Below, piece by piece: positions 36,665-46,152 of a stretch of DNA of 64,000 bases. Below the pieces are notes generated by a model. That model was not told where the DNA came from. It ran no database searches and was given only the letters and a program-made list of their open reading frames with translations. Source of the DNA: an uncultured Alphaproteobacteria bacterium (GTDB lineage Bacteria; Pseudomonadota; Alphaproteobacteria; RF32; CAG-239). Within the stretch, counting starts at the first letter, position 1. Every line of letters starts with the position of its first letter. Where the stretch lies: positions 17,463-81,462 of the forward strand of contig CASZWJ010000007.1 in NCBI GenBank assembly GCA_949493535.1, written 5' to 3'. The position numbers and the translations under genes were made by a program.

Positions 36665-37291
36665 TCAAACACTGAGATTAACAACGCGTGAGCACAAGAT
36701 AAAATCATGCTCATAAGTCAGCCGGACATTTTTGAGAACTTGATTTCCGGTTAAAGTTAAATGGGCAATCGCTTTTTGCGGCTCAAGCCATTCTCCGGTC
36801 TCAATATTAAATATCCGCAAGACAATGCCGTTAACATAAAACACCCAGGCAAAAAAATTCTCATCACCGGTACTCACATGTTCAAACTTTCCGGAAATCA
36901 AATCATATTTTGCCGAAAAACAGGCATTTTGTTTGACTTTTAACAAATCAAGACGCCAACAGGGAATTATTTGGCATATACCGGAAAAATTGTAAATAAC
37001 GGAATACAAACTGCCATCGGTATGCATAAACCCTAATGGTTCCTTTTTAATTTTAAACGCTTCTTCCACAACTTCCTCAACTGCCCCGTCAATTTTACAG
37101 GTAAAAAATTTCCTGACACCTTTGACAAGCAAGCTTCCGAACCACAGAGTATAAGTATCATCTTCAACAAATGAACCACATTCCTTAAGGCAAACAAGCG
37201 TTAAAACTTTTGCGGAAAAACCGCAATCATTGTTCTCAATGCCGAACTTCTCAGCCACAGCATCAAAAAGCCTTTTTTCATTCAAAATCAT
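36665..37291 (-). CDS. Unknown protein, member 1 of a tandem paralogue trio
   Basis: 208 aa, no known family. It shares a layout with the next two genes: a helical N-terminus, the motif YTLWFGSL (~47-54), then FFAWVFYVNG and a late R.FNIETGEWLEP. No signal peptide; many Cys and aromatic residues. It starts 26 nt after the stop of the 37318 gene, so the pair is probably cotranscribed. No Shine-Dalgarno. Function unknown. Confidence 0.7.
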   Translation of the reverse strand: MILNEKRLFDAVAEKFGIENNDCGFSAKVLTLVCLKECGSFVEDDTYTLWFGSLLVKGVRKFFTCKIDGAVEEVVEEAFKIKKEPLGFMHTDGSLYSVIYNFSGICQIIPCWRLDLLKVKQNACFSAKYDLISGKFEHVSTGDENFFAWVFYVNGIVLRIFNIETGEWLEPQKAIAHLTLTGNQVLKNVRLTYEHDFILCSRVVNLSV

Positions 37292-37317
37292 AATAATTGT
37301 GTTTTTAAGTCAGACCA

Positions 37318-37944
37318 CTATTTAAACTCACATCTTTCGATACATTTATTCTCGTGATAAAACTCTTCCTCTCCCAGAAAAAGAATCTTGCTCAATTCAA
37401 ATTTCCAACTTGAAATTTCTGACGGTTCCATCCATCGGCTGTCTTCAATATTAAAGAAACTGCAAATACAGGCATCGTCATAATATATCCAAGCCAGAAA
37501 CTTTTTCCCTTGGCTTTCGGCACGAACCAAATCGCCTTTTGACGGAATAGAACTGCCGCCATAATAGCGTTGCCGGCGCACATTATCCCAACTCAGGTTG
37601 TTTTTCGGTATAATCCGTTGCCGGCCGTCTGTTCCGACAATAAGGTAAAAATACTGATTATCCATAAACAAACCGAGACAATTTAACGTCTTGTTGTAAT
37701 TAAACACGCCTTCGGGCAAAACAAAGAATTCAGCGCCTTTAGCCGTACAGGCAAAGTAACGGACCTGCTGCCCTTGTTCAACTTTTCCGAACCACAGCGA
37801 ATAATACTGCTGGCCAACAAACACCTGATATGAAACATCAGCCCAAACAAACCCGAATTTTGCCGTAAACAAATACGCTTCTTCCCGATTAATTGATAAC
37901 TGACTGCACACCAATTGTTCTAATTTTTCTTCAGATAAAGTCAT
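37318..37944 (-). CDS. Unknown protein, member 2 of a tandem paralogue trio
   Basis: 208 aa, same length as member 1. Shared motifs are YSLWFGKV (~48-55), FLAWIYYDDA and FFNIEDSRWMEPSE. Apart from these the sequences diverge strongly, which points to old duplication or fast evolution. ATG 37944 has no Shine-Dalgarno; a promoter (38018-38045) lies about 75 nt upstream. Function unknown. Confidence 0.7.
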   Translation of the reverse strand: MTLSEEKLEQLVCSQLSINREEAYLFTAKFGFVWADVSYQVFVGQQYYSLWFGKVEQGQQVRYFACTAKGAEFFVLPEGVFNYNKTLNCLGLFMDNQYFYLIVGTDGRQRIIPKNNLSWDNVRRQRYYGGSSIPSKGDLVRAESQGKKFLAWIYYDDACICSFFNIEDSRWMEPSEISSWKFELSKILFLGEEEFYHENKCIERCEFK

Positions 37945-38017
37945 ATGCGAAAATTGTGTTAGAAGAGTAGTCCTCTCCGATTTTAATAATAAAATTAATT
38001 ATATTGCTTGAACCTAT

Positions 38018-38045
38018 AGTATAATATTTTTGTCAAAATTTGCAA
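38018..38045 (-). promoter_or_regulatory. Probable promoter of the 37944–36665 gene pair
   Basis: On the minus strand, -35 TTGCAA (38045-38040), 16-nt spacer, -10 TATACT (38023-38018). Confidence 0.45.
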
Positions 38046-38051
38046 TAAAAA

Positions 38052-38077
38052 AATCCCGTTTCCAAAAAAGAAACGGG
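38052..38077 (-). terminator. Terminator of the 38101 gene
   Basis: AATCCCGTTTC and GAAACGGG form the stem; a run of seven T follows on the minus strand. An outer TGCAAT/ATTGCA pair extends it. Confidence 0.8.
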
Positions 38078-38100
38078 AATTGCACCTTACAAAAAGAAAG

Positions 38101-38766
38101 TTAACAGAATTCAACAGTAATAACATCGGGATAGACAAATTTTATCTGCATATTCCCAACCTCTGCCGGAACAGGAGATAATACGATTTTAAATTTATCA
38201 TACGAAGCGGCACACTCTTCGGAACTGACAAATTTTTGAGTATCTATTCTAAAAAAAGCCATCCAATTACGCCGCTTTTGCGGATATGAACTATCCTTAA
38301 AATATTGATAAAAAGCCCACCCAAAATACCAATTGTCTTTTTCAACAACTAATTCCGGCCGCCAATAAGCATACTCGCCCTTAACAGACGGAACCACCTC
38401 ATCAATTAAAAAACACCAATTCGGCACTAAAATTTTCTGTCCCTGAGCATTTTTTATCATTCTATATTTTCTGGAACCCAATTGAGCTTCAAAGCTATCA
38501 GGAGCATTAAGAAACTCTCTGCTTTGTTTCATTTTAACAACCATTCCTTCTGACAACTCCGGTACAAATACCGCCAAAGGATGCCCTTCCGCTTTCAAAA
38601 ACCACAAGTCGCACTTTTTTCCGACTTTTGACCGAAGCTTTGGCATAGCTGAAAAATCCCAACCTGATTGAATTTTTACTTTTTTGAAATAAACCCGAGG
38701 AATAGCATTTGTGTTAAAACTTGTCTGAAACCAGTCTTTAACTTCTTTTTCTGACAAACATTTCAT
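38101..38766 (-). CDS. Unknown protein, member 3 of a tandem paralogue trio
   Basis: 221 aa. More divergent than members 1 and 2 but with the same order of features: helical N-terminus, CDLWFLKAEG (~52-61), WYFGWAFYQYF and WMAFFRIDTQKFVSSEE. It has its own terminator, so it is transcribed separately from the other two. ATG 38766 lacks a Shine-Dalgarno. Function unknown. Confidence 0.7.
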   Translation of the reverse strand: MKCLSEKEVKDWFQTSFNTNAIPRVYFKKVKIQSGWDFSAMPKLRSKVGKKCDLWFLKAEGHPLAVFVPELSEGMVVKMKQSREFLNAPDSFEAQLGSRKYRMIKNAQGQKILVPNWCFLIDEVVPSVKGEYAYWRPELVVEKDNWYFGWAFYQYFKDSSYPQKRRNWMAFFRIDTQKFVSSEECAASYDKFKIVLSPVPAEVGNMQIKFVYPDVITVEFC

Positions 38767-39234
38767 AATTTAAAATTTCAATTAATAATACTTAATATAA
38801 AATAATCCCGTAAAGCCTTACTGTTATCACTTTCAGACTTTTTTGCAACAAAAAAGAGTATAAAATATTCTTGAAAACAAGAAATTTTATACTCTTTCCC
38901 AATTCTTTTGCACGCCGGGCATATCGCTCGAAATAAAAAATAAAAAAAATGCCCGTAAAAAAATTTTCTTTTGTGCAAAAAAATTGTTTTACCCTGTTTT
39001 GTGTTAACTACTGTTTGGCTTCTGTTTACATCGGCCTCAAAGGCCCGCATGTCTCACATCTTATTTTGTATAAAGACATACATTTGATAATTGCCGTTCA
39101 TTAAACTTAACAGGTTCCCATATGTCAAAGAACGCTTTGATTATTACGCAAGTAACGCGTTCAACAAGCATAATAATCGAGAATCTAATAGAAAAGTGTT
39201 TTCACTATATCCCTTTTTTATCCTATTGCAACAA
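38767..39234. other. Gene-free region with several hairpins
   Basis: No convincing gene. Inverted repeats: GAGTATAAAAT…ATTTTATACTC (38853-38897, 16 bp in all); TTTTGCAC + CGGGCAT nested with ATGCCCG + GTGCAAAA (38906-38980); GGCCT/AGGCC (39033-39045); ATGTCT/AGACAT (39049-39079); GAACGC/GCGTTC (39130-39162). They could belong to a small RNA or to leader regions. Confidence 0.5.
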
Positions 39235-39266
39235 AAAAATCCCCGCCTTTTCAGACGGGGATTTTT
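39235..39266 (-). terminator. Terminator of gyrA
   Basis: AAAAATCCCCG/CGGGGATTTTT stem, T-run on the minus strand. Confidence 0.88.
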
Positions 39267-39284
39267 CACTTTACATCAAGCGAA

Positions 39285-42116
39285 TTACTCATCATCGCTT
39301 TCGCTGCCGACCTCAGGCTCGGTCACTTCGCCGTTGTCTTCTTCAACATCGGCAACGCTCTCGCCCAAGACTTCGCTTCCGGTTTCTTCCTCAAGCTCAT
39401 CTTCGTCATCCTCATCGGCATCAAGCCAGGTAACGGAAACAACCTTTTCGTCATCTGCCGTGCGGAACAAGATAACACCCTGTGTCTTGCGTCCGGCAAT
39501 ACGGATGTCGGAAACAGGCATACGGATAAGCTTGCCGCCGTCGGTAACCATCATAATCTGGTTATCGTCTTCAATCGGGAACGAGCTGGCAATTTCTTTG
39601 TTGCGGGCAGACATTTCCATATTGGCAATACCTTGGCCGCCGCGACCCGTCACGCGATATTCATAAGATGACGTGCGCTTGCCGTATCCGGTGGTTGTAA
39701 CAGACAAAATGAACTGTTCCTGTTCTTTCATGAAATTATATTTTTCCGGAGTCAGAACAGTCATTTCAACGCCGCTTTCTTCAGGAGCAACCTCGCACTC
39801 GCCGCCTCTTTCGGCCTGAATGCGCTTGACTGCTGCGCGAATGCGCGCATACTCGTCGCGTTCTTCAGTTGTGGCTTCGCTGTGGTTCAGAATAGACATT
39901 GAAATCACTTCATCGCCGGCAGCAAGCTTGATGCCGCGGACACCGGTCGAATTGCGTCCGACAAAGACGCGGACGTCGGTAACGGGGAAGCGGATGCACT
40001 TACCGCTGCGGGCTGCCAACATAATATCGTTATTTTCATGGCAGATACGAACGTTAATCAGTTTGTCGCCCTCATCAAGCTTCATCGCAATCTTACCGTT
40101 TGACTGAACGTTTACAAAATCCATCAGAGAGTTGCGGCGGACATTACCCTGAGATGTCGCAAACATAATGGACATATCCTGACACTCTGCCTCGTTTTCC
40201 GGCAATTTCATAATCGTGGTAATCGTCTCGCCAGCGTCAAGCGGCAGCAGATTGATAAACGGCTTGCCTTTTGAAGTCGGAGAACCCAGAGGCAGTTTAT
40301 AAACCTTCATCTTATAAACCAAACCTTTGGAAGAGAAGAACAGAACCGGCGTGTGGGTCGAAGCCACAAACAAACGCGATACAAAATCTTCTTCTTTGGT
40401 TGCCATGCCGGATTTGCCTTTGCCGCCGCGTTTCTGGGCTTTATAAGCATTCAGCGGCACGCGTTTGATATAACCTGCATCGGTAACGGTCACAACCATT
40501 TCTTCACGCTGGATTAACGATTCGATATCCGTATCATATTCAATATCTTCAATCTTGGTGCGGCGCGGCGTTGCATATTCGTCTTTAATGGCAACAAATT
40601 CATCGCGCATAATGCCGTAAAGTTTCTCGCGGCTGGCCAAGATTGACAGATATTCTTTGATATCTTCGCCGATACCGGTCAGTTCTTCGTGAATCTTATC
40701 CCTTTCCAAACCGGTCAGGCGTTGCAATTTCAAATCCAAAATCGCGCGGGCCTGAGCCTCGGACAAACGGTATGTGCCGTTTTCAACCTTGCGGTCCGGT
40801 TCGTCAATCAAAACAATCAGAGGTTCGACTTCTTTGGCCGGCCAAGCTCTGGACAACAAAGCGTCTTTAGCTTCCTGCGGGTTCGGAGAAGTACGGATTA
40901 AATCAATAACCGGATCAATATTTTCAACGGCAATCGCCAAACCGACCAAAACATGAGCGCGGTCGCGGGCTTTGTTTAACAGATAAATCGTGCGACGGCG
41001 GATAACTTCCTCGCGGAAAGCAACAAAGGCCGAGATGATTTCTTTCAGATTCATCATCATCGGGCGGCCGCCGTTAATTGCCAGCATATTCATACCGAAG
41101 CTGGTTTGCAGCTGCGTAAATTTATAAAGCTGGTTCAAAACCACATCAGCCTGAAAATCGCGTTTGACTTCAATCACGACGCGAACGCCTTGGCGGTCGG
41201 ACTCATCGCGGATTTCAGAAATGCCTTCGATGCGTTTTTCTTTAACCATTTCGGCAATCTTGGAAATCAGCACGGCTTTATTGACCTGATAAGGAACTTC
41301 ATGAACAATGATTGCTTCCTTGTCTTTGTGCAGTTCTTCAATCGTGCATTTGGCGCGCATCATCACCGAACCGCGGCCGGTCAGATAAGCAGATTTTGCG
41401 CCGCTGTAGCCCAAAATCAAACCGCCGGTCGGAAAATCAGGACCCGGAACGATATTAACCAAATCATCAATAGAAATCAGCGGATTGTCAACATAAGCGC
41501 AGCAGGCATCCATCACTTCGCCGAGGTTATGCGGCGGAATATTGGTCGCCATACCGACGGCAATACCGTTTGCGCCGTTAATCAGCAGGTTCGGGAAACG
41601 CGCCGGCAAAACGGTCGGTTCCTGAACGCTCTCGTCATAGTTCGGCATAAAGTCGACCGTATCTTTGTCAATATCATCAAGCAAAGACATCGCCACTTTT
41701 TCAAGACGGGCTTCGGTATAACGCATGGCAGCGGCGCTGTCGCCATCCATAGAACCGAAGTTGCCCTGCCCGTCAATCAGCGGCAGGCGCATGGAGAAAG
41801 GCTGAGCCATACGCACCATGGCTTCATAAATTGAGCTGTCGCCGTGCGGGTGATATTTACCCATAACGTCACCGACGATACGGGCAGACTTACGATAAGG
41901 CTTGTTATAATCATAGCCGTTTTCGTGCATTGCATACAAAATACGGCGGTGAACAGGCTTCAAACCATCACGCACATCAGGCAGCGCGCGGGAAACGATA
42001 ACGCTCATCGCATAATCAAGGTAAGAACGGCGCATCTCGTCGCAAATGCCGATCGGGCTGATATCCTGTCCGGCAGTAGCGCTGACAACGCTCAAATCTT
42101 CATTTTCTTCAGTCAC
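39285..42116 (-). CDS. gyrA: DNA gyrase subunit A
   Basis: 943 aa. Breakage-reunion subunit of gyrase, which introduces negative supercoils with GyrB. The catalytic Tyr is Tyr133 in [10 protein letters not shown]; the GyrA box is QKRGGKG, needed for DNA wrapping. The quinolone-resistance region reads [14 protein letters not shown], with Ser94 and Glu98 at the positions of E. coli Ser83 and Asp87. The C-terminal tail (~895-943) is highly acidic, as in many GyrA proteins. The start is GTG 42116 with AAGGA 7 nt upstream. Monocistronic with its own terminator. Confidence 0.97.
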   Translation of the reverse strand: MTEENEDLSVVSATAGQDISPIGICDEMRRSYLDYAMSVIVSRALPDVRDGLKPVHRRILYAMHENGYDYNKPYRKSARIVGDVMGKYHPHGDSSIYEAMVRMAQPFSMRLPLIDGQGNFGSMDGDSAAAMRYTEARLEKVAMSLLDDIDKDTVDFMPNYDESVQEPTVLPARFPNLLINGANGIAVGMATNIPPHNLGEVMDACCAYVDNPLISIDDLVNIVPGPDFPTGGLILGYSGAKSAYLTGRGSVMMRAKCTIEELHKDKEAIIVHEVPYQVNKAVLISKIAEMVKEKRIEGISEIRDESDRQGVRVVIEVKRDFQADVVLNQLYKFTQLQTSFGMNMLAINGGRPMMMNLKEIISAFVAFREEVIRRRTIYLLNKARDRAHVLVGLAIAVENIDPVIDLIRTSPNPQEAKDALLSRAWPAKEVEPLIVLIDEPDRKVENGTYRLSEAQARAILDLKLQRLTGLERDKIHEELTGIGEDIKEYLSILASREKLYGIMRDEFVAIKDEYATPRRTKIEDIEYDTDIESLIQREEMVVTVTDAGYIKRVPLNAYKAQKRGGKGKSGMATKEEDFVSRLFVASTHTPVLFFSSKGLVYKMKVYKLPLGSPTSKGKPFINLLPLDAGETITTIMKLPENEAECQDMSIMFATSQGNVRRNSLMDFVNVQSNGKIAMKLDEGDKLINVRICHENNDIMLAARSGKCIRFPVTDVRVFVGRNSTGVRGIKLAAGDEVISMSILNHSEATTEERDEYARIRAAVKRIQAERGGECEVAPEESGVEMTVLTPEKYNFMKEQEQFILSVTTTGYGKRTSSYEYRVTGRGGQGIANMEMSARNKEIASSFPIEDDNQIMMVTDGGKLIRMPVSDIRIAGRKTQGVILFRTADDEKVVSVTWLDADEDDEDELEEETGSEVLGESVADVEEDNGEVTEPEVGSESDDE

Positions 42117-42496
42117 TTTATTTTCCTTTACATATACTAAAACTGCCGAAAATATAGCAAAAACTCGCTTCCGCCTCCAGCCAATTCTTCAACTTATGCC
42201 CATTTAAAAATGCCAAAATCGTTTCTACGGGCAAAAAAAGTGTCTTAAAATCGATTTTGCCGATAAAAAAGTTAACAATAATTTTAAAGAAAAACGCTCT
42301 GCGGCGAAATTTTCGCCTTTAACGGCGACGAACGCCTCCCACTCAGCCGAACAAAAGCTTCAAATCGAAAATAAAGGCGCAAATAACAAAAAATAATTTC
42401 AACCGGCAAACCGTCATTTTCAACTTGATTTATCCGCCAATCTGCTTTAACCTTGCTTTCAAGCCATATTCCTTAGAAAAGAGTATGGTTCAGGGC
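42117..42496. other. Gene-free region upstream of gyrA
   Basis: No gene seen. It holds the gyrA ribosome binding site (AAGGA) at its left end and small dyads such as GGCGAAA/TTTCGCC (about 42303-42317) and CCATATTC/GAGTATGG (about 42464-42488). A weak plus-strand promoter candidate is TTGATT (42425-42430), 17 nt, TAACCT (42448-42453), which would drive the RNA element that follows. Confidence 0.4.
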
Positions 42497-42675
42497 TTAG
42501 AAAACCCTTCAACACAATCAGTCGTTAGCATAACGACTTAAAATACTTATGCCGACTATCTGTCTTTGGACGGATGTCGGTGAATAAGGCTTTGGCCGAA
42601 TAAGCCGAGCCGTCTGATTGTGTACGGTTTTCTAACATCCGCCCGCCTTGAAACTTTCAGCGCGGGTTTTGTTTT
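42497..42675 (+). ncRNA. Candidate structured RNA or riboswitch-like leader
   Basis: Two perfect 10-bp helices close the element: TTAGAAAACC (42497-42506) with GGTTTTCTAA (42626-42635), and ACACAATCAG (42512-42521) with CTGATTGTGT (42614-42623). Inside are hairpins GTCGTTA/TAACGAC (42521-42537), CTTAT+CCGAC…GTCGG+ATAAG (42546-42588, with a GTC/GAC tip) and GCTT/AAGC (42589-42605). A terminator-like stem CCCGC/GCGGG (42642-42666) and TTTTGTTTT follow. The lipoprotein gene with AAGGATG starts 27 nt later. It matches no RNA family I can recall (not SRP, tmRNA, RNase P or a common riboswitch). It may be an sRNA or a cis-regulator. Confidence 0.6.
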
Positions 42676-42702
42676 AGCTTAATAAAAAAGGATGTTAATC
42701 GT

Positions 42703-43134
42703 ATGAAAAAAACAATCATTGCAAGCATAATGGCCATTTGCCTTTCTGCCTGCACAACTTTAACTCATCAGGAAAAAAACACTCTCTACAGCTTAAAAGC
42801 TCAGGGGATTACCATTGAAAAACCGGCCGGAAATTGGGAAACGCCGGCCAACCCTGCCGGAGCCGGAGCACTCAACCTGCTGCCCGGATTTGGCAATTTT
42901 TACCTTGCTTCCGGCAACGGCGGCGACAGCAGCCAATATCTTTACGGATTTCTTAACCTGCTGACTTGGCCTATTTCGGTCATCTGGGGAATCCCTGAGG
43001 CTGCAATTGATGCCAACCGCATCAACGAAAGAGAGCTGATTTACTTCTACACGTTCAACGAAAGCGGCAAAGAAGCTCTTGCCCGACAAGGATTTGAAAT
43101 CACTTCCACCGGAAAACTGGAAAAAATCAAATAA
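42703..43134 (+). CDS. Small lipoprotein of unknown function
   Basis: 143 aa. The lipobox LSAC (Cys17) after a typical lipoprotein signal means export and lipid anchoring. A Gly/Ala-rich middle (LLPGFGNFYLASG) and a hydrophobic segment FLNLLTWPISVIWGIPEAAIDA (~85-106) follow. The arrangement resembles small envelope lipoproteins but no family name can be given. AAGGATG precedes ATG 42703. It lies just after the structured RNA candidate and terminator, so its expression may be controlled by read-through. Confidence 0.8.
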   Translation: MKKTIIASIMAICLSACTTLTHQEKNTLYSLKAQGITIEKPAGNWETPANPAGAGALNLLPGFGNFYLASGNGGDSSQYLYGFLNLLTWPISVIWGIPEAAIDANRINERELIYFYTFNESGKEALARQGFEITSTGKLEKIK

Positions 43135-43149
43135 CTTTTTCTGATAAAA

Positions 43150-43199
43150 CGGAGCGCGCTCGGGGAGTTTGCCTTAAGCTCGCTGAGCGCACTGCTCCG
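43150..43199. other. Long hairpin spanning the stop codon of the 43174 gene
   Basis: CGGAGC+GCGCTC (43150-43161) pairs with GAGCGC (43185-43190) and GCTCCG (43194-43199), separated by 3 nt on one side. It overlaps the last codons and stop of the minus-strand gene, between two convergent genes. No T-run follows, so factor-independent termination is uncertain. Confidence 0.55.
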
Positions 43200-44970
43200 G
43201 AACAATCATTTCCACTTCGAGAACCGCATTTGTTTTAGCCTGCTTGTTTCTCTGCTTCTGAAAACTCTCCGGCTCCCTAAAATTCCGATGGCTGATTGTC
43301 ACGCCGCCGGAAGAACAATAAAAACGGGCGTCCGGTTCTGCCCCGAATGAAGCCGTCGAACCACTTTCTTTGGCATGCTCCTGCAAATGCTTGGTCAGTT
43401 TTTCGCCGGTCGGCGTTTCAAATTCAACAAACATCAGATAATTGGAAACATCATTGATATCAGCCGGACGGTCAAGCATTTTCGCCATTTTAACCGGCAT
43501 TTTATGGTGGATATTAATTTCATGCGGACGCTTGATGCCTTCAAATCTTGGGAAATAATCCCCTTTTTGGCTCATTGCTTCAACCCATTTTTCATAATAT
43601 TCGCCATATCCGTTTTTAAAAAAATCGTTACTGATTTTCTTATAAACATTAGCGCACTCAGCAACAAAATCGCCATATTTTGGAAACTGGTCTTGGAATT
43701 TTTCTTTCCAAATTTTGTTAAAAGAATAGTGAGGCGGCTGCGGCATTTTTACCATTTTCAAATCTAAACCTTTTACAACAGCATCTGTTTTTAAATTATT
43801 GCCTAAATCGGCCTTAAGCGTTTTCTCCAACATCGCCGCTTCTTTGCCGACAGACAGCATAAAGCCCAGACGGCGCGCCTGTTCCTGATAAGGCGTTTCC
43901 ACATTCCCGCAAATATCGGAAATCCGAGCCGGAACAGTATTATGAGCAATCGCATTGTTCTTTTTCTGAACTATCTTGGCAAGGTCATAACTGTTCAGCT
44001 TATCCCAACTGCTCTCGCTGATTCCATTTGCCCGCAGACTTCTTTTCATCTCATCGGCAGCCACTTTGCCGTAAGTATCGGCAATCACCTCAAGCATTTT
44101 ATCAATATTCAAACTGCCCGAATCTTTTTTGGCTTTTGATTTTGCTTTTATGTTTAAATAGAATTTTTCACCATAGTTTTTAACAAAATGATCGCTGTAC
44201 GGCACATTTATATCATCGCCTTCGGGAATATAAAAATTGCCGGATGCCATACAACGGAAGAAATGGTTATCGGGTCCGAAAGTATTGGCGCGCTCAACCA
44301 AAACATTTTCCATATAGTTTTCTAAAACGCTATCCAAATCAATTTTTGGATTTTTGCGCTTGCGTTCTTCCAATTTTTCCAGCAGCAACGATTGCGCTGA
44401 CTTATACTCCGGCTTGCGCTTCAAATCTTGGTTTATTTTCTCTATTCTGGGTTTGATATAAGCGTCAAATGCCGTATTTTTTGCCCCCTCGCCGGAACAC
44501 ATATAATCGGCCAAAGCATCCAGATATCTGCCTGACCAGCCGCCGAGTTTTCCGTTTTCGCCCCACAAATTGCTGGCAAACATATCAGCCCAGCGCTGCA
44601 TTTTTTCCGTTAAGCCCAATTCTTCAGTTGAAGTTTTCTTTTTCTTGCTTTTTCCTTTGCTGCCGCTCAGCATATCTTCCAGTTTTTCAGGAAGCTGATC
44701 CGCCGTCAGGCCAAAAAAGCTGCTCATATCGTCTTGCCAAACTTTTGCTTCTTCTGCCAACGCCTTCTTTTTATCTTGTGCTGACAAATAGGCTTCAACA
44801 AAAGATTCTTCCTGCTCAAACAAGCTGCCGTCTTCTTCCATTTTGGCACCTTTGGCACACAATTCTTCAATCTTGCTGAATTCGTCTTTCCAGCAGCGCA
44901 AATCGGCTAACATACTGAGTGTATAAAGCTTTTGAACATTTGGGGTCTTAATTTCGAATACTTTGCTCAT
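43174..44970 (-). CDS. Large unknown protein with an HNH-like C-terminal motif
   Basis: 598 aa, not recognised as a whole. The N-terminal ~330 residues are helical and Lys/Glu-rich, with a basic patch SKGKSKKKK near 105-113. Near the C-terminus, INIHHKMPVKMAKMLDRPAD has His488-His489, followed by Asn510 and by His528/His532 in KHLQEH. This spacing recalls HNH nuclease ββα-metal motifs (HH…N…H), but the match is by eye only. No signal peptide. GGAG lies 7 nt before ATG 44970. Monocistronic. Confidence 0.7.
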   Translation of the reverse strand: MSKVFEIKTPNVQKLYTLSMLADLRCWKDEFSKIEELCAKGAKMEEDGSLFEQEESFVEAYLSAQDKKKALAEEAKVWQDDMSSFFGLTADQLPEKLEDMLSGSKGKSKKKKTSTEELGLTEKMQRWADMFASNLWGENGKLGGWSGRYLDALADYMCSGEGAKNTAFDAYIKPRIEKINQDLKRKPEYKSAQSLLLEKLEERKRKNPKIDLDSVLENYMENVLVERANTFGPDNHFFRCMASGNFYIPEGDDINVPYSDHFVKNYGEKFYLNIKAKSKAKKDSGSLNIDKMLEVIADTYGKVAADEMKRSLRANGISESSWDKLNSYDLAKIVQKKNNAIAHNTVPARISDICGNVETPYQEQARRLGFMLSVGKEAAMLEKTLKADLGNNLKTDAVVKGLDLKMVKMPQPPHYSFNKIWKEKFQDQFPKYGDFVAECANVYKKISNDFFKNGYGEYYEKWVEAMSQKGDYFPRFEGIKRPHEINIHHKMPVKMAKMLDRPADINDVSNYLMFVEFETPTGEKLTKHLQEHAKESGSTASFGAEPDARFYCSSGGVTISHRNFREPESFQKQRNKQAKTNAVLEVEMIVPEQCAQRA

Positions 44971-45054
44971 CAGAAAACTCCATAATTAATTATTGTATAT
45001 AATATAATAATATATTCGCCCGCGCAATATATTTTTGTACAAAAACATATAATG

Positions 45055-45083
45055 TTGACAAAAAAAGATAAATGAGGTATATT
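45055..45083 (+). promoter_or_regulatory. Promoter of the 45110 gene
   Basis: -35 TTGACA (45055-45060), 17-nt spacer, -10 TATATT (45078-45083). Leader about 20 nt. Confidence 0.75.
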
Positions 45084-45109
45084 GGTTATTGGAATTAATA
45101 CTATTTTGT

Positions 45110-45493
45110 ATGAAAAATAACGAAAAAAAGAAATTGCCCGTGCTGTTTAGTAAAAAATTTATAGCACATGTCTTCAACATCCCTGAAAATAAAATCAGCT
45201 CTTGGGGACTTATTAAAGACAACGGCCATTACTCCCCTTGTTTATTACTTAAAGGAAGCCGGAACGTTGTCGATTTAATCGGGGCAGAATTTAAATCCTG
45301 TTTGAAACTAAGTTGGACAAATGTCCAATCCTTCCCCGTTAAAAACGTCTCGCAGAAAAAAGGAAAAATTATCTTTACTGCGATAGATAACGGCGAGGAG
45401 ATTTCAGTGGAATTTTCCCATGAGGATTTAAAAAACATCTATTTCAAAAGATGTTACATTCCCGGAATGACAGACAAACATACTTTTCTGTAG
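45110..45493 (+). CDS. Unknown small basic protein, 127 aa
   Basis: No family is recognised. Basic, mixed α/β, without signal peptide. A near-consensus promoter sits just upstream, leaving a leader of ~20 nt without a Shine-Dalgarno, the same layout as the 1209-1643 gene. ATG 45110 is preferred over an in-frame TTG at 45089, which would lie at the transcription start. Ends at a bidirectional terminator. Confidence 0.7.
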   Translation: MKNNEKKKLPVLFSKKFIAHVFNIPENKISSWGLIKDNGHYSPCLLLKGSRNVVDLIGAEFKSCLKLSWTNVQSFPVKNVSQKKGKIIFTAIDNGEEISVEFSHEDLKNIYFKRCYIPGMTDKHTFL

Positions 45494-45513
45494 CCTGGCA
45501 TTCCTCTACTCAC

Positions 45514-45557
45514 AAAAAAAAGGAGCTTCCGCCTCACCGGCCGAAACTCCTTTTTTC
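45514..45557. terminator. Bidirectional terminator
   Basis: AAAAAAGGAG/CTCCTTTTTT with an inner TTC/GAA and CCG/CGG, between convergent genes ending at 45493 and 45578. Confidence 0.8.
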
Positions 45558-45577
45558 GTTTTAAGCTTCATGTTTCA

Positions 45578-46051
45578 TTAAAACGGAATATCATCATCCA
45601 AATCAGCTGCGGGAGCTGCACCGCCGGCAGGAGCTGAATCCCAGCCGCCGGAAGAAGAACCGGAGAAAACATCATTGCCGCCGGCAGGAACACCGTCACC
45701 GCGACCGTCTAACAGAACCAAAGTGCCTGAGAAGTTTTGCAAAACAATCTCTGTCGTATATCTTTCCTGACCATTGGCATCTTCCCAACGACGGGTCTGC
45801 AACTGGCCTTCCAGATACACTTTTGAACCTTTACGCAAATATCTTTCCGCAATATCGGCCAGCTGGGCATTAAAAATAACCACCCGATGCCACTCGGTTC
45901 TTTCTTTTCTTTCGCCGGAAAGCTTGTCTTTCCAAACATCGGAAGTGGCAATATTAAGGTTGACGATTTTAGAGCCGTTTGCCGTGTTGCTAACTTTCGG
46001 ATCCGCACCCAGATTGCCAACCAATATAACTTTGTTAATGCTGCTAACCAT
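45578..46051 (-). CDS. ssb: Single-stranded DNA-binding protein
   Basis: 157 aa. OB-fold domain at the N-terminus ([17 protein letters not shown], then [12 protein letters not shown] and [20 protein letters not shown]). A Gly/Ala-rich linker follows, ending in the acidic tip DDDIPF that recruits partner proteins. It coats single-stranded DNA in replication and repair. ATG 46051 with AAGGTG 9 nt upstream is preferred over the GTG at 46063, which lies inside that binding site. Confidence 0.97.
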   Translation of the reverse strand: MVSSINKVILVGNLGADPKVSNTANGSKIVNLNIATSDVWKDKLSGERKERTEWHRVVIFNAQLADIAERYLRKGSKVYLEGQLQTRRWEDANGQERYTTEIVLQNFSGTLVLLDGRGDGVPAGGNDVFSGSSSGGWDSAPAGGAAPAADLDDDIPF

Positions 46052-46152
46052 TTTATTATTCACCTTATTAAAATATATAAAAACTGCGGTTTTCCGCCTT
46101 CAAAATTCAACCGGATTATAGCTTGAATCAAACAAGAAAAGCAAACAGAAAA

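Noticed and set aside
38778..39050. 90-codon minus-strand frame upstream of the 38101 gene
   Set aside because: Translation of AT-rich hairpin sequence; composition is dominated by Phe, Lys and Ile and no start signal is visible.
42497..42675. Identification of the RNA candidate as 6S, SRP RNA or tmRNA
   Set aside because: It has several internal hairpins instead of a single central bubble, lacks the SRP GNAR-loop signature and has no tag-coding or tRNA-like part.
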